The notes under the pieces: generated by a model
Seen by the model: the letters and a program-made list of their open reading frames with translations, nothing else
Databases searched by the model: none
Told to the model about the DNA's origin: nothing
Shown: one piece after another, positions 35,361 through 44,776 of the stretch
Layout of the letters: every line of letters starts with the position of its first letter
How positions within the stretch are numbered: position 1 is the stretch's first letter
NCBI GenBank assembly: GCA_964522215.1
Contig: CAZFVR010000003.1
Location: 62,001-126,000 of the forward strand
DNA from: CAG-390 sp964522215
GTDB taxonomy: Bacteria; Bacillota; Clostridia; Oscillospirales; CAG-272
Direction of reading: 5' to 3'
DNA length: 64,000 nt
Position numbers and translations under genes: made by a program

Positions 35361-36701
35361 TTAAAACGGAAATTTCATTCCTTTTTTACCGCGCCCGCGG
35401 CGCTTGCCCTGCGATGAAAATTGCTTCATCAGCTTTTTTGTCTGCTCAAATTGCTTTAGCAGTCTGTTTACATCCTCAATGGATGTTCCGCTGCCCGCGG
35501 CGATGCGGCGCTTGCGGGAGGAGTTGAGTATCTCCGGCTTTACTCGCTCACGCGGAGTCATGGATCTTATTATCGCCTCGGTATGTGCGATGGCTTTTTC
35601 ATCTATCTTGACGTCCTTGAGCGCCGATGCGTTAACACCGGGCATCATACCAAGCAGCTGCTCCATAGAGCCCATGTTCTTTATCTGCGCAAACTGGTCA
35701 AGATAATCATCAAGAGTGAAGGTCTGCTCGCGCAGCTTACGCTCAAGCTCCTCGGCCTGCTTTTCGTCATACGCTGCCTCTGCCTTTTCTATCAAAGACA
35801 GCACGTCTCCCATGCCAAGTATACGACCGGCCATACGATCCGGATAAAACGGCTCGATGGCATCTATCTTTTCACCGACACCGACGAATTTTATCGGCTT
35901 ACCTGTCACATAACGGACAGAGAGCGCCGCGCCGCCGCGCGTATCACCGTCAAGCTTTGTAAGGATAACGCCGGAGATATCCAGCATCTCGTTAAACTTT
36001 TCGGCAACATTTACGGCATCCTGACCTATCATTGAATCGATGGTGAGCAATATCTCGGTCGGAGAGGTCTCCGCCTTTATCGACTGAAGCTCACCCATGA
36101 GGGTCTCGTCTATATGAAGTCGACCCGCAGTATCGATGAAGACCATATCACAAAAGTTCTTTTTTGCGTACGCAAGGCCGTTTTTGGCAATGGTGACCGG
36201 GGAGACATCTATCCCCTCCGAATACACAGGAACACCGATCTGCTCGCCGAGTATTTGAAGCTGCTTTACAGCCGCGGGACGATAGACATCACATGCCACC
36301 AAAAGCGGACGTTTGCCCTGCTTTTTGTACATTGCCGCAAGCTTTGCGGCGTGTGTGGTCTTACCCGCGCCTTGAAGACCTACCATCATTATAACAGTTG
36401 GCGGGTTTGAGGCGATGGTGAGCTTTGCCTGCGTGCCACCCATGAGAGCGGTAAGCTCCTCGTTTACTATTTTTATTATCTGCTGTGCCGGCAAAAGTGA
36501 CTCAAGCACATCCGAACCGACTGCACGCTCTGTTACCGTTTTGGTGAATTCCTTGACCACCTTGAAGTTTACATCCGCTTCAAGCAGGGCCATTTTGACC
36601 TCACGCATGCCGGCGCGAACATCAGCCTCGGTAAGCTTGCCTTTGCTTTTGAACTTTTTAAAAGCCTCTGTGAGCTTTTCGCTCAAGCTTGAAAAGACCA
36701 C
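35361..36701 (-). CDS. ffh: Signal recognition particle protein
   Basis: GTPase of the signal recognition particle; with 4.5S RNA it brings membrane and secreted proteins to FtsY and SecYEG. N domain, then G domain with [25 protein letters not shown] and [15 protein letters not shown], then the Met-rich M domain ([27 protein letters not shown]) and a basic Gly/Lys tail. 446 aa is standard. The start is GTG 36701 with GGGGAGGG upstream. Preceded by ylxM and followed by rpsP and khpA. Confidence 0.98.
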   Translation of the reverse strand: MVFSSLSEKLTEAFKKFKSKGKLTEADVRAGMREVKMALLEADVNFKVVKEFTKTVTERAVGSDVLESLLPAQQIIKIVNEELTALMGGTQAKLTIASNPPTVIMMVGLQGAGKTTHAAKLAAMYKKQGKRPLLVACDVYRPAAVKQLQILGEQIGVPVYSEGIDVSPVTIAKNGLAYAKKNFCDMVFIDTAGRLHIDETLMGELQSIKAETSPTEILLTIDSMIGQDAVNVAEKFNEMLDISGVILTKLDGDTRGGAALSVRYVTGKPIKFVGVGEKIDAIEPFYPDRMAGRILGMGDVLSLIEKAEAAYDEKQAEELERKLREQTFTLDDYLDQFAQIKNMGSMEQLLGMMPGVNASALKDVKIDEKAIAHTEAIIRSMTPRERVKPEILNSSRKRRIAAGSGTSIEDVNRLLKQFEQTKKLMKQFSSQGKRRGRGKKGMKFPF

Positions 36702-36785
36702 TTGTACCCTCCCCTCGTTCGTTTTATAGTGAGTTATCGTTATATATCGTTATTTTGTCGTTGTCTTATCTTGTTTGAAGATCCG

Positions 36786-37115
36786 TCAGCCGACGGTCTC
36801 TGCGATCCTGTCTATGACCGCGCGAAGATGATCATCATCACCCCGACCTATCAGCGCGCGCGCATCATCCGCCAAGCTCTCGATATCGCGAAAGCGGCGT
36901 GCAAGCCCCAGCTTTTCCTCATAAAACATAAGCTCATCGCCCGCTTTTTTTATAAGATCGCGCACTCCCTGCCGCGTGATGCCAAGGACAGCGGCGATCT
37001 CGGCCAAGGACATATCATCGTTATAATAACAATTCATCGCCTCTCGGCGGTGGTCGCTTAAAAGCTCACCGTAAAAATCCAAAAGATAGCCAAGCTCAAG
37101 ATTTTTTTCAAACAA
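36786..37115 (-). CDS. ylxM: YlxM-family DNA-binding protein
   Basis: Sigma-70 region-4-like helix-turn-helix protein (UPF0122) encoded before ffh in most Firmicutes and thought to modulate SRP. The core LGYLLDFYGELLSDHRREAMNCYYNDDMSLAEIAAVLGITRQGVRD is split here only to note its parts: the DFYxxLL opening and the recognition helix ITRQGVRDLIKKA. The start is TTG 37115, which aligns with the Met of other YlxM proteins; the longer frame runs into the promoter at 37208-37236 and cannot all be translated. The length is 109 aa. Confidence 0.9.
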   Translation of the reverse strand: MFEKNLELGYLLDFYGELLSDHRREAMNCYYNDDMSLAEIAAVLGITRQGVRDLIKKAGDELMFYEEKLGLARRFRDIESLADDARALIGRGDDDHLRAVIDRIAETVG

Positions 37116-37207
37116 AAGACCCGACCACCCTTTCAAAACTCCTGTTTTTATCGCATTCCGGACTTTCCCGCAAGCGTTTTTTGCGTGTAAAGCTTTTTGC
37201 TTTACAT

Positions 37208-37236
37208 AGTATAGCACAGATCCGACGATATGTCAA
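37208..37236 (-). promoter_or_regulatory. Promoter of the ylxM-ffh operon
   Basis: Minus strand TTGACA, 17 bp, TATACT with extended -10 (TGC). Its position rules out the GTG at 37217 as the ylxM start. Confidence 0.85.
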
Positions 37237-37276
37237 TAGGTAAATTTGATTTTGTTGAGTTTTTCGCCGCACTCGG

Positions 37277-37305
37277 TTGACAAACATATACAAGCACGTT
37301 ATAAT
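37277..37305 (+). promoter_or_regulatory. Promoter of the AAA ATPase gene
   Basis: TTGACA, 17 bp, TATAAT, about 50 bp before the start; divergent from the ylxM promoter. Confidence 0.85.
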
Positions 37306-37356
37306 AAATATAATCAAAATTAGGATACCCAAGCAAAGATAAAGGAACGTGTGATC

Positions 37357-38274
37357 TTGAAGTACATAGACAGCTTTACAGTCGCCTCCGACACGCAAGA
37401 GGTAGATTACTTTTTAAGCGATCGCCTGCAAAAATATGACATGCAGTGCTTCTCACAGACGAGCTTATATCCGTTTGGGATATTTCCCAAGCGGGGGCTG
37501 CACCGCATTACGTTTGATAACATAACTCTGATATGTGGCGGCAACGGCTCGGGAAAGTCAACTCTTTTGAATATAATAGCCAAAAAACTGCATCTGCGCC
37601 GCCGCGCACCCTTTAATTTCACTCCATATTATGAAGAATACCTTGGCATGTGTGATGCAGAGCTGACATTTGGCAGCACGCCACCCTCCGAAAGCAAGAT
37701 AATTACGAGCGACGACGTTTTTGACTATCTGCTTGATATAAGATCGCTGAACACAGGGGTGGACAAAAGGCGGACCGAGCTTTTTCTTGAATACGAGCAA
37801 AAAAGAGAGCACAGCGGCGAATATCGCCTTGGCAGCCTTGAAGAATATGATGAATTGAAACGGCGCAACGATGCGCGGCGGATGACGAGATCCTCATTCG
37901 TGAGTCGGGATCTGCCGCGAGATCTCGCAACACATTCAAACGGCGAGAGCGGATACACCTATTTTACACAGGAGATAGACAGCGGTGCGCTTTATCTTTT
38001 GGATGAGCCCGAGAACAGCCTTTCCGCCACACTGCAAAAAAAGCTTGCCGATTTTATAGTCGATTCGGCTCGCTTCTACGATTGCCAGTTTATCATCTCC
38101 ACCCACTCACCGTTTTTGATGGCTATGCGGGATGCCGTGGTGTATGACCTTGACACCACCCCTGTGAGCCAAGTGCCGTGGTATGACACCGCAAGCGTGC
38201 GTCTTTGGAATGATTTCTTTCTTGAGCATTATGACGAGATGCGTGAGGCGCGCGGCGCGGCGCGGGAGAGCTGA
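37357..38274 (+). CDS. AAA/ABC-type ATPase, SMC-like single protein
   Basis: Cytoplasmic ATPase with an ABC head: Walker A ICGGNGSGKSTLLN near residue 60, a signature-like HSNGESGYTYF, Walker B ALYLLDEPENSLS and the H-loop IISTHSPFLMAM. Between Walker A and the signature is an insertion of about 130 residues without a long coiled coil. It resembles the stand-alone AAA_21/AAA_23 ATPases found across Firmicutes, whose role is unknown; there is no partner nuclease or methylase gene beside it. TTG 37357 with AAAGGAA 9 nt upstream is my choice; GTG 37351 is possible but very close to that site. Confidence 0.83.
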   Translation: MKYIDSFTVASDTQEVDYFLSDRLQKYDMQCFSQTSLYPFGIFPKRGLHRITFDNITLICGGNGSGKSTLLNIIAKKLHLRRRAPFNFTPYYEEYLGMCDAELTFGSTPPSESKIITSDDVFDYLLDIRSLNTGVDKRRTELFLEYEQKREHSGEYRLGSLEEYDELKRRNDARRMTRSSFVSRDLPRDLATHSNGESGYTYFTQEIDSGALYLLDEPENSLSATLQKKLADFIVDSARFYDCQFIISTHSPFLMAMRDAVVYDLDTTPVSQVPWYDTASVRLWNDFFLEHYDEMREARGAARES

Positions 38275-38349
38275 ACCAAGCTTTTGACATCGATATTCGT
38301 GCTTCAGCGGAGAATGACGGTAATTTTAAGCTTAAATTGCAAAAAACAC

Positions 38350-38378
38350 TTGACAGAACGGCCGCAATTTAATATAAT
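38350..38378 (+). promoter_or_regulatory. Promoter of mscL
   Basis: TTGACA, 17 bp, TATAAT. It leaves a leader of about 120 nt containing a small GCCGCC/GGCGGC hairpin near 38474-38488, 6 nt before the AACGGAGG ribosome site region. Confidence 0.8.
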
Positions 38379-38504
38379 TTAATTATCATCACAGGATCGT
38401 TGCGGAGCGGGAGCTCGGCGGCATCGTACCGGCAGGATCCCGATGCTCCAAAACGGGAAAATTACATTTTTATGCCGCCCGCGGCGGCAAAACGGAGGAT
38501 CATT

Positions 38505-39050
38505 ATGGCAAAAAAAGAAAAAAAGAAATCCGGCTTTTGGTCAGATTTTCGTAAATTCGTAATGCGCGGCAACGTCCTTGACCTTGCAGTAGCGGTGGTC
38601 GTCGGCGGCGCGTTCAACAAGATCGTATCCGGTCTTGTCTCCTACATCATCAACCCCTTTATCGGCATCTTTATGAAAGAGGGCAGTCTTGACACCATCA
38701 AGACGGTTATCACCCCCGCAGTGCTTGCAGATGACGGCGTTACCGTTGTAACACCCGAGGTCGCTATCCTTTGGGGCACATGGCTTCAGACGATACTTGA
38801 CTTTCTTATCATCGCGCTGGTCATATTCACCATCGTTCGTGTACTGACCAAGGCCGAGAACACTCTTCACGCCCGTCAGATCGCCGAGAAGGCTGAGGCT
38901 GACAAAAAGGCCGCCGAAAAGGCAGAGGCCGAAAAGAAAGCCGCCGAGGAAGCAGCTGCCGCTCTCGAGGCTGAGAACAAGAGACTTCGCGAGTCCCTGC
39001 TCAACCAGGAAAAGCTGCTTGCCGACATCCTTGCCGCTGTTAAAAAGTAA
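38505..39050 (+). CDS. mscL: Large-conductance mechanosensitive channel
   Basis: Pentameric pore that opens under membrane stretch and vents solutes on osmotic downshock. N-terminal amphipathic helix then TM1 (VMRGNVLDLAVAVVVGGAFNKIV), a periplasmic loop (DTIKTVITPAVLADDGVTVV) and TM2 (WGTWLQTILDFLIIALVIFTIV). The C-terminal helix is longer than usual and highly charged (KAEADKKAAEKAEAEKKAAEEAA), about 40 residues of coiled coil beyond the normal bundle. GGAGG 7 nt upstream supports ATG 38505. Single gene with promoter and terminator. Confidence 0.96.
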   Translation: MAKKEKKKSGFWSDFRKFVMRGNVLDLAVAVVVGGAFNKIVSGLVSYIINPFIGIFMKEGSLDTIKTVITPAVLADDGVTVVTPEVAILWGTWLQTILDFLIIALVIFTIVRVLTKAENTLHARQIAEKAEADKKAAEKAEAEKKAAEEAAAALEAENKRLRESLLNQEKLLADILAAVKK

Positions 39051-39096
39051 TACGGCGGGTATCACGGCAACCGATAAAATATTACCGTAAAAGCAT

Positions 39097-39138
39097 AAAG
39101 ATCGATGTGTTAGCCATTGGCGGCGCATCGATCTTTTT
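39097..39138 (+). terminator. Terminator of mscL
   Basis: AAAGATCGATG / CATCGATCTTT stem with an 18-nt loop followed by TTTGCTTTTTT. Confidence 0.85.
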
Positions 39139-39166
39139 TGCTTTTTTAGTCATATCGGACATGTAA

Positions 39167-40144
39167 TTATTTATTTGTCATATGCCGCAGGTAGACGAGC
39201 ATAGCACCGATATTGGGGGCTATACGTGCAACATCCCCCTCCACCTCTGTTGCGGGTATACCGTATATGCGGAACAGCTCCAAGAGCAACTCGCGCAGAG
39301 GGGACGAGCCGCCGACATAGAACGGTGCTTGTCCCTGCAAGGCAGACACGATGCGCATATCCCCCTCAAGTATCGCGCCCATCATAAAGTTTGCGGCATC
39401 ATCCGAGTCATGCGAGAGGCGCGGCATGACCCAGACCTTTGAAAGCGCCGGGGAGAGACCCCATTTCGCGGCAAATTCCGCGCCCCATTTCAGCATATCC
39501 GGGCGTATCTCGCGTATGGCGGGATGCGGCACAACACGGCGAAGCAATGTGTTTTCGGATACCGCGGCCGTCAGCTCGCCACACATGGAGGAGTAGATAC
39601 CGTCGATCCGCCCATCTCCATCCACGGTGATGATCTTGTTATATGAGCCGGGGAGCAGTAATGTAAACGCGCCCTCAATAGCGCAAAGCGCGGCAATGCC
39701 GTAAAGTTCGCACTCCTCGCCGCTCATCACCTCGGTGCGCATTATATCACCCTTGCCCTTTGTGCCCGGGATGAACAGGATGGGAACATCCGCAACCTTT
39801 GGCATGTGCACAAGCTCGGAGGCCGCGGCGGTATCGGCGATAGATGCCGGAGTGATGACGTGATGTATGTGGTGTATGCCTATGTGAGAGGAAAGAGTGC
39901 CGGAGCAGATAACGGCATCGACCACGGAGGTATCGATCCCCGCGCCGCCGCAGATCTCGCGTATGCCGCGCCCCAAGGAGGAGGAAAGTATTTCGGAGGA
40001 GCTTTCACGCACGCCGTCACGTGCGCCGATCCGGTATTTTATCTCATCAAGCGGGCGAAGCCCTACCGCCTCGCGTGCATCTTTTGGTGTTGGATAGAGC
40101 CGCAGTCGCATATTTGTAGTTCCGCAATCAACAAGGATAAGCAT
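39167..40144 (-). CDS. 2-dehydro-3-deoxygalactonokinase (DgoK) family protein
   Basis: ASKHA-fold sugar kinase. DgoK phosphorylates 2-keto-3-deoxygalactonate in D-galactonate breakdown. The N-terminus LILVDCGTTNMRLRLY is the phosphate loop; FIPGTKGKGDIMRTEVMSGEE and LLLPGSYNKIITVDGDGRID match the family; the end PFYVGGSSPLRELL is the adenosine region. 325 aa from ATG 40144 (AAAGGTG 6 nt upstream); the open frame upstream is not part of the protein. No dgoA, dgoD or galactonate transporter is nearby, so the substrate could differ. Confidence 0.87.
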   Translation of the reverse strand: MLILVDCGTTNMRLRLYPTPKDAREAVGLRPLDEIKYRIGARDGVRESSSEILSSSLGRGIREICGGAGIDTSVVDAVICSGTLSSHIGIHHIHHVITPASIADTAAASELVHMPKVADVPILFIPGTKGKGDIMRTEVMSGEECELYGIAALCAIEGAFTLLLPGSYNKIITVDGDGRIDGIYSSMCGELTAAVSENTLLRRVVPHPAIREIRPDMLKWGAEFAAKWGLSPALSKVWVMPRLSHDSDDAANFMMGAILEGDMRIVSALQGQAPFYVGGSSPLRELLLELFRIYGIPATEVEGDVARIAPNIGAMLVYLRHMTNK

Positions 40145-40228
40145 GTTTATCACCTTTACTTTGACTTTTATAGTTTTGAATGAATAATCTCGTTTATTTA
40201 TTTTGGCGAGAGCATTATCGTCGGGATA

Positions 40229-40257
40229 ATTATACATCAAAATTTGCCGATTGTCCA
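40229..40257 (-). promoter_or_regulatory. Promoter of the DgoK-like gene
   Basis: Minus strand TGGACA, 17 bp, TATAAT. It leaves a leader of about 80 nt. Confidence 0.65.
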
Positions 40258-40276
40258 TATACCTGCGGCTTTTTTG

Positions 40277-40305
40277 TTGACATTTCGACATTTGGCTGAT
40301 ATAAT
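40277..40305 (+). promoter_or_regulatory. Promoter of the DUF853 ATPase gene
   Basis: TTGACA, 17 bp, TATAAT with extended -10 (TGA). Confidence 0.85.
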
Positions 40306-40349
40306 AATAATGTTAATTTACAGAATGACATCACCCCGGAGGTCTATAC

Positions 40350-41858
40350 ATGCTCAAGGATGGAAAGATACTTATAGGCATTGGCGACGAGCCCGCCGCC
40401 ATACTGCCATCGATGGCAAACAGGCACGGTCTTATAGCGGGCGCAACAGGCACCGGCAAAACGATAACACTAAAGGTCATGGCGGAGTCCTTCTCCGACC
40501 TTGGTGTACCGGTTTTTTTGGCGGATATCAAGGGCGACCTTGGCGGATGCGTCAAGGCAGGGGCTGCCAATGCATCGATAGACAAACGCCTGGTCGGCAT
40601 GGGTATGGATCCTGCCGAATTTAAATACCAAAGCTACCCCGTACGATTTTGGGATGTTTACGGCGAGGGCGGTCACCCTGTAAGGACCACCGTCAGTGAG
40701 ATGGGCGCCTCCCTGCTCTCCCGCCTTTTGGGACTTACCGATGTGCAAGCGGGCGTGCTCTCGATAGTTTTTCGCGTAGCCGACGACAAGGGCTGGCTGC
40801 TGATAGATCTTAAGGATCTGCGCTCGATGGTGGCATATGTTGCAGATCACGCCTCCGAGCTTTTAAATCAATACGGCAACGTCTCACGCCAGTCGGCAGG
40901 AGCGATACAGCGCGCACTTTTGCGGCTTGAGGATGAGGGCGGGGCGCTGTTTTTCGGTGAACCCGACATAAAGCTTTCCGACTGGATGCAAACGGATGAG
41001 TCGGGGCGCGGGTATATAAATATCCTGCACTGCGCCAAGCTCTCCTCCTCCCCACTGCTGTATTCCACATTCATGCTGTGGCTGCTTGCCGAGCTGTTTG
41101 AGGAGCTGCCTGAGGCAGGAGACCTTGAAAAACCAAAACTCGTTTTCTTCTTTGACGAAGCTCACATGCTCTTTAACGATGCCCCAAAGGCACTACGCGA
41201 CAAGGTGGAGCAGGTGGTTAAGCTTATAAGATCAAAAGGCATTGGCGTATACTTTATTACCCAACAGCCATCGGATATTCCCGACCCGATACTTGCCCAG
41301 CTCGGTAACAGAGTTCAGCATGCCCTGCGAGCCTACACGCCCGCCGAGCAAAAGGCGATACGCGCCGCGGCGGATTCCTTTAGGACCAACCCGAAATTTG
41401 AAACCAAGACGGTGCTGACAGAGCTTGGAACAGGCGAGGCACTGGTGAGCTTTCTTGATGAAAAGGGGCGCCCCTCCATCGTCGAACGCGCAACTATACT
41501 GCCGCCGCAATCCTCCATGGGTGCAATTGACGACGAGCGCCGCCGCGCCGAGATACACGCGGACGATCTTTTTGGCAAGTATGAGGTTGCGGTAGACAAT
41601 GAATCCGCCTACGAACTGATAGAAGCGGAACGTCGGGCCGATGAAGAGGAGGCGATCGAGAGCGCCGAGCGCGAGGCCAAGGAAAAGGAAAAAGAGAAGG
41701 AAAAGAAAGAGAAAGAAAAGGCAAAAAGCAAGAAAAAGTCAAGCACTAAAAAGTCAGCCATTTCCAAGGCAGCAGATTCGGCACTCAACAGTGTCGGACG
41801 CGAGCTTGGTCGCCAAATAGGCCGCGGGCTTTTCGGTACCATCAAAAAGCTTTTTTAA
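40350..41858 (+). CDS. HerA-like ATPase, DUF853 family
   Basis: Member of the HerA/FtsK ATPase group (DUF853, YjgR type). Walker A GATGTGKTITLKV near residue 31, LADIKGDLGG soon after, Walker B LVFFFDEAHMLF near residue 265, and the sensor/arginine-finger part YFITQQPSDIPDPILAQLGNR. A charged Glu/Lys coiled coil (about residues 415-465) precedes a Ser-rich basic tail ending QIGRGLFGTIKKLF. E. coli YjgR is about 500 aa, as here. It is a putative hexameric DNA or protein translocase; the role is not known. GGAGG 7 nt upstream of ATG 40350. Confidence 0.9.
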   Translation: MLKDGKILIGIGDEPAAILPSMANRHGLIAGATGTGKTITLKVMAESFSDLGVPVFLADIKGDLGGCVKAGAANASIDKRLVGMGMDPAEFKYQSYPVRFWDVYGEGGHPVRTTVSEMGASLLSRLLGLTDVQAGVLSIVFRVADDKGWLLIDLKDLRSMVAYVADHASELLNQYGNVSRQSAGAIQRALLRLEDEGGALFFGEPDIKLSDWMQTDESGRGYINILHCAKLSSSPLLYSTFMLWLLAELFEELPEAGDLEKPKLVFFFDEAHMLFNDAPKALRDKVEQVVKLIRSKGIGVYFITQQPSDIPDPILAQLGNRVQHALRAYTPAEQKAIRAAADSFRTNPKFETKTVLTELGTGEALVSFLDEKGRPSIVERATILPPQSSMGAIDDERRRAEIHADDLFGKYEVAVDNESAYELIEAERRADEEEAIESAEREAKEKEKEKEKKEKEKAKSKKKSSTKKSAISKAADSALNSVGRELGRQIGRGLFGTIKKLF

Positions 41859-41882
41859 CCGCTGTCTTAAACCAAAATACAA

Positions 41883-41922
41883 AATATCGGCTCGATCCTC
41901 ACATTGAGATCGAGCCGATATT
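41883..41922. terminator. Hairpin after the DUF853 gene
   Basis: Perfect 15-bp arms (AATATCGGCTCGATC) with a 10-nt loop that can pair further. No T-run follows on the plus strand, so termination may be weak; A/T-rich sequence on the left. Confidence 0.6.
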
Positions 41923-41963
41923 GATTCCCGATAATATATTGATATTATTATTAACATTTTCTC

Positions 41964-41993
41964 TTTACAATACACGACAGAATATGATATAAT
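41964..41993 (+). promoter_or_regulatory. Promoter of the P-type ATPase gene
   Basis: TTTACA, 18 bp, TATAAT with extended -10 (TGA). About 120 nt of leader follow. Confidence 0.7.
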
Positions 41994-42122
41994 AATATGT
42001 AAGATCATCTTTTTCGAGCGGACGATCGGATAAGATCATACAGCATACTTCATCCATCATTAGTCTTCCGCCATTCCCATGACACGAAAGACAGCCCGCG
42101 CGGCTGTTGAAAGGACAGCTAT

Positions 42123-44645
42123 ATGAAGCCAAAGCAAAAGGAACAAAAAAAGGACGGACGGACGGCGCCCCTCTCCTTTTTGAAAAAGAGCGGCAAAATG
42201 AGCGCCAGCGCGCAGGAACGCGCCAAAAGATACACGCCGGATCCCGACCGCGGCCTCAGCCCGGAGGAGGTGGCCGAGCGTACCGAGGCAGGGCTTTGCA
42301 ATGTTTCGGTAGACAAGACCGGTAAATCCACAACGCAGATAATCCTATCCAATGTTTTTACCTACTTTAATATGATCTTTTTCATTCTGGCGGCGATATT
42401 GCTGGTGGAAGGGTCATACAACAACCTGACGTTCCTTTGCGTTGTGTTTGTAAACACGATCATAGGGACGATACAGGAGATAAAAGCCAAGCGCACGCTT
42501 GAGCGGCTGTCACTGATCTCCGCACCTGTCAGCAAGGTGATAAGGAACGGTAAGACCGAGGAGATAAGCAGTGATTCCCTGGTGCTTGACGATATAGTAA
42601 TATTTGAGGCGGGCAATCAGATATGCGCCGATGCGATAGTTTGTGACGGCACGCTGACCGTTAACGAGTCACTGGTAACAGGTGAATCGGATGAGATAAA
42701 AAAAGTTGCGGGCAACACCCTGCTCTCCGGCAGTTTTGTGGTATCCGGTCGTTGCCGCGCACGTCTTGACCGCGTGGGGCATGAATCCTTTGCCGCAAAG
42801 CTTACCCTTGATGCAAAAAAGATCAAAAAAAGACAGCAGCCCGGCATGATGCGCTCGCTGACCTTGCTGATCAAGGTGATAGGCGTTATAATAATCCCGG
42901 TCGCCATATTTATGTTTATAAATCAAAAGAACGTAATAGGCATGACCACCAAGGAGAATATAGAGAGCACTGCGGCATCGATCATAGGCATGATACCCGA
43001 GGGGCTTTATCTTTTGACGAGCGTTGCTCTTGCGGTAAGCGTTATGCGGCTTGCCAAAAAGAAGACCCTGGTGCATGACATGAAGTGCATTGAAACGTTG
43101 GCGCGTGTTGATGTCATCTGCGTTGATAAGACCGGTACGGTAACAGAGCCAGAGATGCATGTAAAGCAGGTAATTCCCCTTGAGGATGACAGCCAAAGCG
43201 CCGCGGCAAGATGCCACTCGCTTATTCGCGACATGGTGCTAAATCAATCCCCCGACAATGCGACCATGCGCTCACTGCAGGAATTTTTTGATGACAAAAA
43301 GGACTACAGGCGCGCAGTTAGTGTAAAAAGCTTTTCATCCGAAACAAAATACAGTGCCGTAGCGTTTAGAGACACGGCATATCTGCTCGGCGCGCCGGAA
43401 TTTATACTGCGCGATGAATATGATGAATTTCGCGAGGCGATAGAGGCGCATTCATCTGTCGGTGAGCGCGTTTTGCTGTTTGCCGAATACAGCTATGAGC
43501 GCGGCGGTGATGAGGATATATTCGCTGACGGCACACTGCGCGGAATAGTGATCCCGGAGGCGCTGATAACACTTGAAAACAGAGTTCGTCCGGAGGCGCG
43601 CGAGACATTTGAGTATTTTGCCAAGCAGGGAGTGGCGATAAAGGTCATATCGGGTGACAACCCCGTGACAGTATCACGCGCGGCTATGACAGCGGGCATT
43701 CCCGATTCGGATAAGTTTATTGATGCCGGAATGCTTGATACGCCGGAAAAGATAGAGCGCGGCATACTTGAATACAATGTTTTTGGTCGTGTTACGCCGG
43801 AGCAAAAGCGGGCGTTCGTTCGTGCGCTTAAAAAGAACGGTCACACGGTTGCCATGACCGGTGACGGTGTTAATGATGTGCTGGCGCTGAAGGATGCCGA
43901 TTGCAGTATAGCAATGGCCTCCGGCAGTGATGCGGCTGCAAATGTTTCCGACCTTGTTTTGCTTGATTCAAACTTCTCCTCAATGCCCTCGGTAGTGGCG
44001 GAGGGGCGGCGTGTTATAAACAATATAGAGCGCTCGGCATCGTTGTTTTTGGTGAAAAATATTTTTTCCTTTATACTTACCATGCTGGCGCTGATAAGCT
44101 CCTCGATGTATCCCTTTAAGCCCGCACAGCTCTCGCTGGTATCTGCGGTGATGATAGGTGTCCCCTCCTTTGTGCTTGCGCTTGAGCCAAACACCGATAT
44201 CGTGCGCGGCAGATTTTTGCGGAACGTGCTTTTCCGCTCCTTCCCTGCCGCGCTTACCGCCGTAATACTGGTGGCGTGGTCACTGCTGTTTTCGACCGCG
44301 TTTGATATTTCCGGCGAGCTTACATCGACCGTTGCGTTTTATCTTTACTCCTTTGTAGCATACATGATGCTCTACAAGGTCTGCCGACCGATGAACCTCC
44401 TGCACAAGCTGCTGTTCGGCTCGATGGGTGTGCTCTTCCTGCTTGCTGTGATAATAATTCCCGGCTGGTTTGACCTGGTCACACCAGACCGTGGTTGCGC
44501 GCTGATACTTGCGGCACTCGGGCTGCTTGCATTCCCGATAAATCGTGTGATAAGCAATATATTTGCAAACTTTGAGGGCTGGATCAGAATCATCAAGGAT
44601 TTTATAAAGCGAGACATGGAGCGCACTGCGGAGAGCGACCGATAA
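42123..44645 (+). CDS. P-type cation-transporting ATPase (CtpE-like)
   Basis: Ion pump with about 10 membrane helices. Actuator motif VTGESDEI; helix M4 GMIPEGLYLLTS, where PEGL is the ion-site motif shared with Ca/Mg pumps; phosphorylated Asp 335 in CVDKTGTVTEPE; nucleotide domain with VKSFSSETKYSAV; hinge MTGDGVNDVLALKDADCSIAM. There is no CPC or heavy-metal domain. The order and the MIPEGL motif resemble mycobacterial CtpE, a calcium importer, so calcium or another divalent ion is likely (inference). 840 aa. AAAGGACAG upstream of ATG 42123. Single-gene unit with its own promoter and terminator. Confidence 0.92.
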   Translation: MKPKQKEQKKDGRTAPLSFLKKSGKMSASAQERAKRYTPDPDRGLSPEEVAERTEAGLCNVSVDKTGKSTTQIILSNVFTYFNMIFFILAAILLVEGSYNNLTFLCVVFVNTIIGTIQEIKAKRTLERLSLISAPVSKVIRNGKTEEISSDSLVLDDIVIFEAGNQICADAIVCDGTLTVNESLVTGESDEIKKVAGNTLLSGSFVVSGRCRARLDRVGHESFAAKLTLDAKKIKKRQQPGMMRSLTLLIKVIGVIIIPVAIFMFINQKNVIGMTTKENIESTAASIIGMIPEGLYLLTSVALAVSVMRLAKKKTLVHDMKCIETLARVDVICVDKTGTVTEPEMHVKQVIPLEDDSQSAAARCHSLIRDMVLNQSPDNATMRSLQEFFDDKKDYRRAVSVKSFSSETKYSAVAFRDTAYLLGAPEFILRDEYDEFREAIEAHSSVGERVLLFAEYSYERGGDEDIFADGTLRGIVIPEALITLENRVRPEARETFEYFAKQGVAIKVISGDNPVTVSRAAMTAGIPDSDKFIDAGMLDTPEKIERGILEYNVFGRVTPEQKRAFVRALKKNGHTVAMTGDGVNDVLALKDADCSIAMASGSDAAANVSDLVLLDSNFSSMPSVVAEGRRVINNIERSASLFLVKNIFSFILTMLALISSSMYPFKPAQLSLVSAVMIGVPSFVLALEPNTDIVRGRFLRNVLFRSFPAALTAVILVAWSLLFSTAFDISGELTSTVAFYLYSFVAYMMLYKVCRPMNLLHKLLFGSMGVLFLLAVIIIPGWFDLVTPDRGCALILAALGLLAFPINRVISNIFANFEGWIRIIKDFIKRDMERTAESDR

Positions 44646-44696
44646 CGGCCGGCGCAAAGTCTATTGCACATAAGACGCCCAATTAGCAAATACGAA

Positions 44697-44734
44697 CCCA
44701 ACGCCCCCACCGTGTGAACGGTGGGGGCGTTGGG
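44697..44734. terminator. Two-way terminator, P-type ATPase and flotillin operon
   Basis: 16-bp perfect arms (CCCAACGCCCCCACCG) with a 6-nt loop between converging genes; only short T-runs at either side. Confidence 0.75.
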
Positions 44735-44776
44735 CCTCTTATTATTTAGACTTTAGACTTGTTTATGTTTGTGATC

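Noticed and set aside
37208..37217. GTG at 37217 as start of ylxM
   Set aside because: It falls inside the -10 region of a consensus promoter, so it cannot be in the transcript; homology begins at TTG 37115.
41883..41922. Hairpin between the DUF853 and P-type ATPase genes as a riboswitch of the ATPase
   Set aside because: It lies upstream of the ATPase promoter at 41964-41993, so it is not in that transcript; it is more likely the end of the upstream gene.
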